Assembly (NCBI RefSeq): GCF_051390635.1
Contig: NZ_JBPODT010000004.1
Span: forward strand, 310,001 to 374,000
Direction of reading: 5' to 3'
Origin: Microbaculum sp051390635
GTDB lineage: Bacteria > Pseudomonadota > Alphaproteobacteria > Rhizobiales > Tepidamorphaceae
Length of the DNA: 64,000 nt
The notes below the pieces were generated by a model. The model was not told where the DNA came from. It did not search any database and was given only the letters and a program-made list of their open reading frames with translations. Positions 58,096 to 64,000 of this stretch are shown here, one piece after another; the stretch's first letter is position 1, and each line of letters opens with the position of its first letter. Made by a program: the position numbers and the translations under genes.

Positions 58096-59355
58096 TCACC
58101 CGCCCGTCGTCAGCGCCAGCATGACCATCGTCACGACGTTGAGGCCGATCGCATAGGTGACCAGCACCTGCAGCGCCGGGCGCAGGCGATCGGTCAGCGC
58201 GAAGGCGAGGATCACGAACAGGATCGGCAGCCAGTCGAGCACGTAGCGCTGGACGTTGTACTGGGAGAAGCCGTTCGAGTGATAGAACAGCATCGGCACG
58301 GCCATCACCGCGATCATAAGAAGCCCGATCACCACGGCGCGGCGAATCGGCGCGAATATGGCAAGCAGCACGAAGGGGCTCGCGGCAAGAAGCGAGGTGC
58401 CGGCCGAATCCATCGCCTCGGGCACCGTCATGGTCGGTCCGCCGAACTGCAGATGGAAGCCCTGGACGAACAGGTACAGCGCGTTGAACAGCACGTAAGC
58501 CGAGCTGAACAGGCCGTAGTCGTCGATCCGGCGCGTCGACATGGTCTCGGCACCGGCAGAGGGCGGCATCATGTAGCCGTAGCCGGTGTCGGTCGGGCTG
58601 CCGAAGCGGACATAGTTGTAGGCGAAATAGATCAGCACGGCGGCGGCGACGGGCAGGCCGAGCGCGAGCGCCCGGCGCCAGTGCGGCCAGCGAAACGAAA
58701 TCAGCGGCTCCTCGGCGCGCAATGCCAGCGCGAACAGGAACGGCAGCATGAAGATCGACATCTGACGGCTGAGAAACGCCACGCCGATGGCGACGCCGGC
58801 CAGGACCAGGCTGCCGCCGCGCACGGTCTCATGGATCGCGACGGCGATGCCCAGGAAGGCGACCGTCTGGGCGAAGAACCAGACGCCGTCGCCGCGGATC
58901 GTGACGTAATAGAGCGGCGTTGCGAAGGCGAGGGCGAGGACAAGCCAGACGGCGGTTTCGCGGTCGAGTCCCAGATGACCGAGGATCCGCCACCACAGGG
59001 CGAGCGAGATCCCCGTCAAAAGCATCGCCAGCAGTATGAAGCCGGAAAATCCAGGTCCGAACAGCGCGACGAAGGGCATGACCAGAACCGCGGGGGCCGG
59101 CGGGAAGATCACCCACATCCTGTCGGCGTAGATCGCGCAGTCCTCGTCGAAACAGCCGCTGACGTCGAGCCGACCATTGAGGAAGGCGTCGGCGAGCAGC
59201 GCGTAGGTGTTGGCTTCGCCCGCCTCGCCGAGCGCGCGCACGGCAAGCCCGGCAACCAGCAGGGCCGACATCAGCGCGGCGAGAGCCAGTAGCACGAGGC
59301 CGCGGCGACGCAGCAGGCCGCCGCCCGCGGGTTTCGTATCGGTGATCGCGCTCAT
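58096..59355 (-). CDS. GT-C-like integral membrane glycosyltransferase
   Basis: A 419-residue membrane protein with about eleven helices, the first at about 20-40. A periplasmic loop with acidic residues (LGEAGEANTYALLADAFLNG near 43-62) follows the first helix, as in GT-C transferases that use polyprenyl-phosphate sugars. Another telling stretch is MWVIFPPAPAVLVMPF near 80. It would attach sugars outside the cytoplasm. It is convergent with the HAD-UbiA/GtrA pair, which may supply its lipid-linked donor. No finer family assignment is possible from reading. Confidence 0.8.
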   Translation of the reverse strand: MSAITDTKPAGGGLLRRRGLVLLALAALMSALLVAGLAVRALGEAGEANTYALLADAFLNGRLDVSGCFDEDCAIYADRMWVIFPPAPAVLVMPFVALFGPGFSGFILLAMLLTGISLALWWRILGHLGLDRETAVWLVLALAFATPLYYVTIRGDGVWFFAQTVAFLGIAVAIHETVRGGSLVLAGVAIGVAFLSRQMSIFMLPFLFALALRAEEPLISFRWPHWRRALALGLPVAAAVLIYFAYNYVRFGSPTDTGYGYMMPPSAGAETMSTRRIDDYGLFSSAYVLFNALYLFVQGFHLQFGGPTMTVPEAMDSAGTSLLAASPFVLLAIFAPIRRAVVIGLLMIAVMAVPMLFYHSNGFSQYNVQRYVLDWLPILFVILAFALTDRLRPALQVLVTYAIGLNVVTMVMLALTTGG

Positions 59356-59441
59356 GGGAAAACCGCCATTGGAGTCCGCCTGTTCGCCCGGACTTTACCG
59401 GTGCCGGGTTACCAAGCGTTTGCGATCTTCCGCGGGCCGGT

Positions 59442-60272
59442 TCAGAATCCGGGCAGCACCAGCACGGTCGGCTGCACCGGCAGGGAATCGCGAGACAGCG
59501 TGACGGACGGGGTGTCGCTCAGCACCACCTCGTAGTGGTCGCCCATGCGGGTGAGGAAACGATTGAGTGTCGTCGACCCGAAATAGTGCATCGGGATCAC
59601 CAGCGGCACCTGCAGCTTCTGCAGGGTCTCGATCATGCCCTCCACATCGAGGGTATAGCTGCCGTCGACCGGGGCGAGCACCACGTCGATACGGCCGAGC
59701 GCCTTCAAGTGGTCGTTGGTCAGCACGTGATGGAGATGACCTAGATGCAGGATGCACAGGCCCGCCACCTCGAAGACGAACATGGAATTGGCGTCGCGGG
59801 TGACGCCCGCCGCGCCGCCGCGGATATTGGTGGTGACGTTCCTGAGCCAGACGTCGTCGACGGTCAGCTCCCACTTCGCCGGCTCGCCGCCCTGGCCCCA
59901 GCCGGGCAGCAGATATTCGATGCCCGGATCGGGACTGTAGGAGCGGTGCGAGGAATGGGCGATGTTCATGGTGGCGATGCGCGGGGTCACCGGCGGACGC
60001 ACGCCGTCGTTGTAATCCGTGGCAATGGTCACGCCGGCCGGGCTTTCGATGAAGAACGTGGAATGACCGACATAGGTGAGCCGCACCGTGCTCTCGCCCT
60101 GCTCGGCGCCCTGCGCCAGCCGGAACGCGGCGGGAACGACCGGCAGCGCCTCGAAGGCGATCAGGCGCGGGCAACGTTCGGGCTCCACCTCCTGAGCGAG
60201 CGCGCCGGATACGGCGCCCGACAGAATCACGGACGCGGCGAAACCCTTCGCGACGGAACCCAGGGCGAACAT
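59442..60272 (-). CDS. Periplasmic MBL-fold metallo-hydrolase
   Basis: A 276-residue protein with a signal peptide (about 1-26, ending SGALAQ) and a UlaG/metallo-beta-lactamase fold. Metal-site candidates are the His of YVGHSTFFIES, the Asp in ATDYNDG, LHLGHLHHVL near residue 175, the Asp of LAPVDGSYTLD near 202, and the His of IPMHYFGST near 225. It resembles cytosolic UlaG-like hydrolases but is clearly exported, so it would act on a periplasmic ester, amide or phosphoester. Substrate unknown. It is 86 bases upstream of the GT-C-like gene on the same strand. Confidence 0.85.
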   Translation of the reverse strand: MFALGSVAKGFAASVILSGAVSGALAQEVEPERCPRLIAFEALPVVPAAFRLAQGAEQGESTVRLTYVGHSTFFIESPAGVTIATDYNDGVRPPVTPRIATMNIAHSSHRSYSPDPGIEYLLPGWGQGGEPAKWELTVDDVWLRNVTTNIRGGAAGVTRDANSMFVFEVAGLCILHLGHLHHVLTNDHLKALGRIDVVLAPVDGSYTLDVEGMIETLQKLQVPLVIPMHYFGSTTLNRFLTRMGDHYEVVLSDTPSVTLSRDSLPVQPTVLVLPGF

Positions 60273-60436
60273 CGCGCGCTCCCTGTCGGTTGGCCCGGTA
60301 CCCGCTGCAGTGTCTCACGCGATCTTCGCCCGGGCCATCCCGGCATGGTGAAATTCCCGTGATCCCTGGGGTTTCAGGCACTGTTGCCGCGGTGCCACGC
60401 ATCCCGGTTCAAAGACGGATTGCCATTTTCTCAACC

Positions 60437-60451
60437 TTAACTCGCCCTTAA
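60437..60451. promoter_or_regulatory. Perfect CtrA-type site upstream of the PBP1A gene
   Basis: TTAA (60437-60440), seven bases, then TTAA (60448-60451) matches the CtrA consensus TTAA-N7-TTAA exactly, in otherwise GC-rich DNA. It is 175 bases before the PBP1A-type gene and 165 bases before the divergent MBL gene. CtrA is the master cell-cycle regulator of Alphaproteobacteria. Confidence 0.55.
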
Positions 60452-60488
60452 GCGGCCGAAATTAGCTTGCCATTTGCGTGCGGATGCA

Positions 60489-60522
60489 GCCGGCCGTTGT
60501 TCGGTAGTGCGTTTCGGCCGGC
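60489..60522. repeat. Inverted repeat upstream of the PBP1A gene
   Basis: GCCGGCCG (60489-60496) and CGGCCGGC (60515-60522) are complementary with an 18-base spacer, in the 353-base gap between the MBL and PBP1A-type genes. Each arm is itself palindromic. The rest of that gap holds the CtrA-type site and no gene. Confidence 0.45.
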
Positions 60523-60625
60523 CGCACCCGCACCATACCGTTCCCTCTGAAAAGCGAACGGGTATCGGGCGTACTCGAACCTACTGAACTGCCGTGCCCG
60601 TCGGGGCGCGATCGACAGGACGCGC

Positions 60626-62761
60626 ATGAGCCCCTACGACCTCAGACTGAGCCCCGAAGACCGGCCCGGTGGACCGACCCATCGGTCGAAGTCGAAATCG
60701 TCGAGAAAATCCGGGAAGGCTCCGGCATCCACCCGCCGCGCCAAGCCGCGCAAGGCCAAAAAGACCAAGCGCGCCACGGCCCGCGGCGGCATCGGCCGCA
60801 CGATCGGCCGGATGGCCTACTGGACCGCGGTGCTTGGCGTCTGGGGTCTGATCGCCGTGATGGGCGTCGTCGGCTATTTCGCGATGACCCTGCCGCCGCC
60901 AGAGGAACTGGCAGTGCCCGACCGCCCGGCCAATGTCATGGTGGTCGCCGCCGACGGCACGGTTCTGGGCAATCGCGGCGAGACCGGCGGCGAGGCGGTG
61001 CGCCTGTTCGAACTGCCGCCTTATCTGCCGCAGGCGGTGATGGCGATCGAGGACCGCCGCTTCTATTCCCATTTCGGCGTGGACCCGATCGGGCTTGCCC
61101 GCGCGGCCGTCACCAATTTCACCGCCGGCGGCGTGGTGCAGGGCGGCTCGACGCTGACGCAGCAGCTCGCCAAGAACCTGTTCCTTAAGCCCGAGCGCAC
61201 CATCCGCCGCAAGGTGCAGGAAGTGCTGCTGGCGCTGTGGCTCGAGCACAAGTTCTCGAAGGACCAGATCCTGGAGATGTACCTGAACCGCGTCTATCTC
61301 GGGGCCGGCGCCACCGGCGTGGAGGCAGCAGCGCGGACCTACTACGGCAAATCGGCGCGCGAAGTGACGGTTTCCGAGGCCGCGACCATTGCCGGCCTGC
61401 TCAAGGCGCCATCGAGATATGCGCCGACAAGCAATCCCGATCTTGCCGAACAACGGGCCCAGACGGTGCTGAGCGCCATGGTCGAGGCCGGCTACCTCAC
61501 CGACGACGAAGCCAAGCTCGCGCTGATCAGTCCGGCCGAGGTGAAGCCGCGCACGCCGGGCGAATCCGCCGGCTACGTCGCCGACTGGATATGGGAACAG
61601 GTGCCCTCGTTCATCGGCGAGCTGCGCGAGGACGTCGTGGTCGACACCACCATCGACATGCGCATGCAGGAGGCCGCCGAGGCCGCGCTCGTCAAGGTGA
61701 TCGACGAGCAGGGCAAGGAGAAGGGCGTCTCGGAGGGTGCGCTCGTCGCCATGGACACGAGCGGCGCCGTACGCGCCATAGTCGGCGGCCGCAACTACGC
61801 GAAAAGCCAGTTCAACCGCGCGGTGAAAGCGAAGCGCCAGTCCGGTTCCTCGTTCAAGACGTTCGTCTATGCCGCCGCGATCGAGGCCGGCCTCTCGCCC
61901 GACACGTTGCGAACCGACGGACCGGTTTCGTTCGGCAACTGGTCTCCGGGCAACTACAACGGCAAGTATCGCGGCCCGATCACGCTCACCGAGGCTCTCA
62001 AGGACTCGATTAACACGGTCGCCGTCAGGCTGACGTCGGAGGTCGGGGTCGACAAGGTCATCGACGTCGCCCACAGGATGGGCATCGGCTCGGACATTCC
62101 GGAGAACATGTCGATTGCGCTCGGCACCTCGGACGTCACGCCGCTGGAGCTGGTCAGCGCCTATGTGCCGCTCGCCTCGGGCGGCTACGGCGCGGTGCCC
62201 TACGTGATCCGCCGCATCCGCACCGCCGACGGCAAGGTCCTCTATGAGCGCAGCGGCGACGGCCCCGGCCAGGTCCTGTCGTCGGAGACGGTCGGCGCCA
62301 TGAACTACATGCTGAAGCAGACCGTCGAGAACGGGACCGGCCGGCGCGCGGGATTCGATGCCTGGCCGGCGGCCGGCAAGACCGGCACCAGCCAGGAATA
62401 CAAGAACGCCTGGTTCATCGGCTACACCGCCTACCTGGTCACCGGCGTCTGGCTCGGCAACGACGACGGCAAGCCGACCAAGAGGGTGACCGGCGGCAGC
62501 CTGCCGGCAACGGTCTGGCACGATTTCATGGCCGATGCGCATGAAGGGCTCGCCATGGCCGACCTGCCCGGCGAGTACATTCCCGGCACCGGCACGCAGT
62601 TCGCCGTCGACGAGACGCTGCCGTGGCTGCAGGGCAATCCGGCTCCGCAAAGCCCGGCCTACGATCCGAGCCGGCCGGTGCAGGCGCAAGCGCCCCAGCA
62701 GAACGGGGGCGGCGGCCTGTTCGGCCAGAACGGCTTCTTCAAGAAACTGTTCGGCGGATAG
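60626..62761 (+). CDS. Class A penicillin-binding protein, PBP1A type
   Basis: A 711-residue bifunctional peptidoglycan synthase. The cytoplasmic N-terminus is strongly basic (about residues 20-55, many Lys/Arg), followed by a membrane helix (about 65-88). The GT51 domain (about 110-290) has AIEDRRFYSHFGVDP with the catalytic Glu and QGGSTLTQQLAKNLF. The transpeptidase domain (about 340-620) has Ser408 in QSGSSFKTF, the SIN triad near 462 and KTGTSQEYKNAW. The usual GSSFKP is GSSFKT here. A Gln/Pro/Gly-rich tail ends GLFGQNGFFKKLFGG. A CtrA-type site upstream suggests cell-cycle control. It converges on the MFS gene. Confidence 0.95.
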   Translation: MSPYDLRLSPEDRPGGPTHRSKSKSSRKSGKAPASTRRAKPRKAKKTKRATARGGIGRTIGRMAYWTAVLGVWGLIAVMGVVGYFAMTLPPPEELAVPDRPANVMVVAADGTVLGNRGETGGEAVRLFELPPYLPQAVMAIEDRRFYSHFGVDPIGLARAAVTNFTAGGVVQGGSTLTQQLAKNLFLKPERTIRRKVQEVLLALWLEHKFSKDQILEMYLNRVYLGAGATGVEAAARTYYGKSAREVTVSEAATIAGLLKAPSRYAPTSNPDLAEQRAQTVLSAMVEAGYLTDDEAKLALISPAEVKPRTPGESAGYVADWIWEQVPSFIGELREDVVVDTTIDMRMQEAAEAALVKVIDEQGKEKGVSEGALVAMDTSGAVRAIVGGRNYAKSQFNRAVKAKRQSGSSFKTFVYAAAIEAGLSPDTLRTDGPVSFGNWSPGNYNGKYRGPITLTEALKDSINTVAVRLTSEVGVDKVIDVAHRMGIGSDIPENMSIALGTSDVTPLELVSAYVPLASGGYGAVPYVIRRIRTADGKVLYERSGDGPGQVLSSETVGAMNYMLKQTVENGTGRRAGFDAWPAAGKTGTSQEYKNAWFIGYTAYLVTGVWLGNDDGKPTKRVTGGSLPATVWHDFMADAHEGLAMADLPGEYIPGTGTQFAVDETLPWLQGNPAPQSPAYDPSRPVQAQAPQQNGGGGLFGQNGFFKKLFGG

Positions 62762-62770
62762 CCGGACCGG

Positions 62771-63988
62771 CTACTCGCCGGAGCGCGCGGCCGCGCGGAC
62801 CTTCCAGCCGCCCAGAAACACGGCCGCCGCGGCAAGGCCGAGCACGGCCAGGGAAACGGCGAGCGGCATCGCCTGGTTGGCAAACAACCCGGCGTCCAGG
62901 ATGCCGGTGACGAGCACGCCGGCGAGCGCGGAAAAGGTCATCTGGCAGACTCCCATCAGCGAGGATGCCGCGCCGGCATTGCCCGGAAACGGCATCAGCG
63001 CGCCGGCCATCGACTGGGCAAGCGCGGCGCCGACACCGGCGAACACGACAGTCGACATGCCGACGACCGAATAGACCCCACCGACATCGGCAATCACGAC
63101 CGCGAGTGTGGCAACGCCGCCGAGCGCCATCAGGGTGATGCCGACGGCGATGCCGGCGTCGATGCCGAAACGGCCCGTGACGTGACGGCCGGCGAGCGTG
63201 CCGCCGATATAGCCCAGACTGCACAGGCCGAAGGAGATGCCGAACCCTATCGGCGACAGGCCGTAGAGGCCCTGCAGGATGAAGGACGACACCGAAATGA
63301 AGACGAAGATGCAGCCGTAGCTCAGGCAGACCAGCGAGACATAGACGACGAAGCGCGCATCGCGGATCAGTCGGCCGAAGATGCGGATCATCCCGAGTGG
63401 CGTCGACGGCGCGCCGCTGTCGGGTCGCGTCTCCGGCAGGCGCAGGGCAACGGCGGCGAACAGGATAAGGCCGATCGCGGCCGCCACGATGAAGGTCGAG
63501 CGCCAGCCGAAGGTGATCTCGAGCACGCCGCCGATCGCCGGCGCGACGGTCGGGACAATGCCCATGATCGAGGCCATCATCGCCAGCTCCTGGCCGGCAC
63601 GGCGGCCCGAATAGAGGTCGCGGGCAATCGCGCGGGCAAGCACGATCGGACCGGAGGCGCCGAGCGCCTGGACGAAACGGGCGGCAATCAACAGCGGCAT
63701 CGACTGGGCGATCGCGCAGAGAACGGTGGCGAGGACGAAGATCGACAGCCCGACGAGGAGCGCCGGTCGGCGGCCGTAGCGGTCGGACAACGGGCCGTAG
63801 AAGATCTGCGTCGAGGCGAAGCCGATCAGGAAGGCCGACAGGGTGAGCTGCCCTTCCGTCGGCGTCGAGCCGAGCTCGGCCGTCAGCGACGGCAGCGACG
63901 GCAGATACATGTCGGTCGACAGCGGGCCCAGCGCGGTGAGCAGGCCGAGCAGGGCCGTAAGCGCGATCGTGTCGGACCTGAACGTCAT
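62771..63988 (-). CDS. Bcr/CflA family multidrug efflux MFS transporter
   Basis: A 405-residue major facilitator with twelve predicted helices. The first helix region LGPLSTDMYLPSLPSL is the hallmark of the Bcr/CflA drug-resistance branch. The MFS loop motif appears as GPLSDRYGRRPALLVGL near residue 65, and motif C-like glycines lie near 140-150. It would export drugs or metabolites with proton exchange. The start ATG at 63988 is 12 bases from the window end, so its promoter is not visible. It converges on the PBP1A-type gene with nine bases between stops. Confidence 0.93.
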   Translation of the reverse strand: MTFRSDTIALTALLGLLTALGPLSTDMYLPSLPSLTAELGSTPTEGQLTLSAFLIGFASTQIFYGPLSDRYGRRPALLVGLSIFVLATVLCAIAQSMPLLIAARFVQALGASGPIVLARAIARDLYSGRRAGQELAMMASIMGIVPTVAPAIGGVLEITFGWRSTFIVAAAIGLILFAAVALRLPETRPDSGAPSTPLGMIRIFGRLIRDARFVVYVSLVCLSYGCIFVFISVSSFILQGLYGLSPIGFGISFGLCSLGYIGGTLAGRHVTGRFGIDAGIAVGITLMALGGVATLAVVIADVGGVYSVVGMSTVVFAGVGAALAQSMAGALMPFPGNAGAASSLMGVCQMTFSALAGVLVTGILDAGLFANQAMPLAVSLAVLGLAAAAVFLGGWKVRAAARSGE

Positions 63989-64000
63989 TGGACTGTACCG

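Overview
The window is GC-rich, densely packed chromosomal DNA from an alphaproteobacterium, most likely of the order Hyphomicrobiales (Rhizobiales). The inference rests on gene content: the five-step histidine pathway with HutF and HutG, the ChoXWV choline transporter with BetI and BetA, OpgG/OpgH glucan synthesis, a divergent class I PHA synthase and phasin pair, TRAP transporters, and a CtrA-type site. It also rests on short palindromic repeats typical of the group. I see no rRNA, tRNA, prophage, insertion sequence, CRISPR array or plasmid function. All protein names come from reading motifs and overall sequence character; no database search was run.

Layout. 1-5.0 kb: a gene cut by the left edge, a YdcH-like protein, a PuuE-type allantoinase, PHA synthase divergent from a phasin, and a tandem universal stress protein. 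5.0-14.5 kb: one catabolic block, mostly on the minus strand. It holds an N-formylglutamate amidohydrolase-family protein, a three-part TRAP transporter, a glutamine-synthetase-like ligase, an aldehyde dehydrogenase and an iron-type alcohol dehydrogenase, with a divergent RpiR regulator. I propose that it imports an amine or amino alcohol, caps it with gamma-glutamate, oxidises it and removes the cap. 14.5-16.0 kb: an unrecognised membrane protein. 16.0-23.6 kb: a complete histidine utilisation locus, hutFC divergent from hutIHGU, with a HutC-like palindrome between them. 23.7-25.4 kb: a possible tiny membrane protein and a HisD paralogue.

25.7-34.0 kb: opgGH for periplasmic glucans, then an ABC exporter (ATPase, FtsX-type permease, HlyD-type adaptor). 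34.3-36.6 kb: an epimerase, a glycosyltransferase and a small conserved protein. 36.6-42.3 kb: choXWV divergent from betI-betA, for choline uptake and oxidation. No betB lies beside them. 42.4-48.1 kb: an unsecreted PhnD-like protein, a fatty acid desaturase divergent from an XRE regulator, an ornithine cyclodeaminase-family protein and an exported amidohydrolase. 48.2-64.0 kb is envelope-centred: a PAN-domain alpha-2-macroglobulin, PbpC, a HAD-UbiA fusion with GtrA, a GT-C-like membrane protein, a periplasmic MBL-fold hydrolase, a PBP1A-type enzyme behind a perfect CtrA-type motif, and a Bcr/CflA-type MFS exporter.

Repeats. A family of inverted-pair palindromes (REPIN-like) occurs at about 6.3, 25.4 and 38.8 kb, with a single copy at 42.4 kb. 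A larger mosaic palindrome sits at 25.55-25.68 kb.
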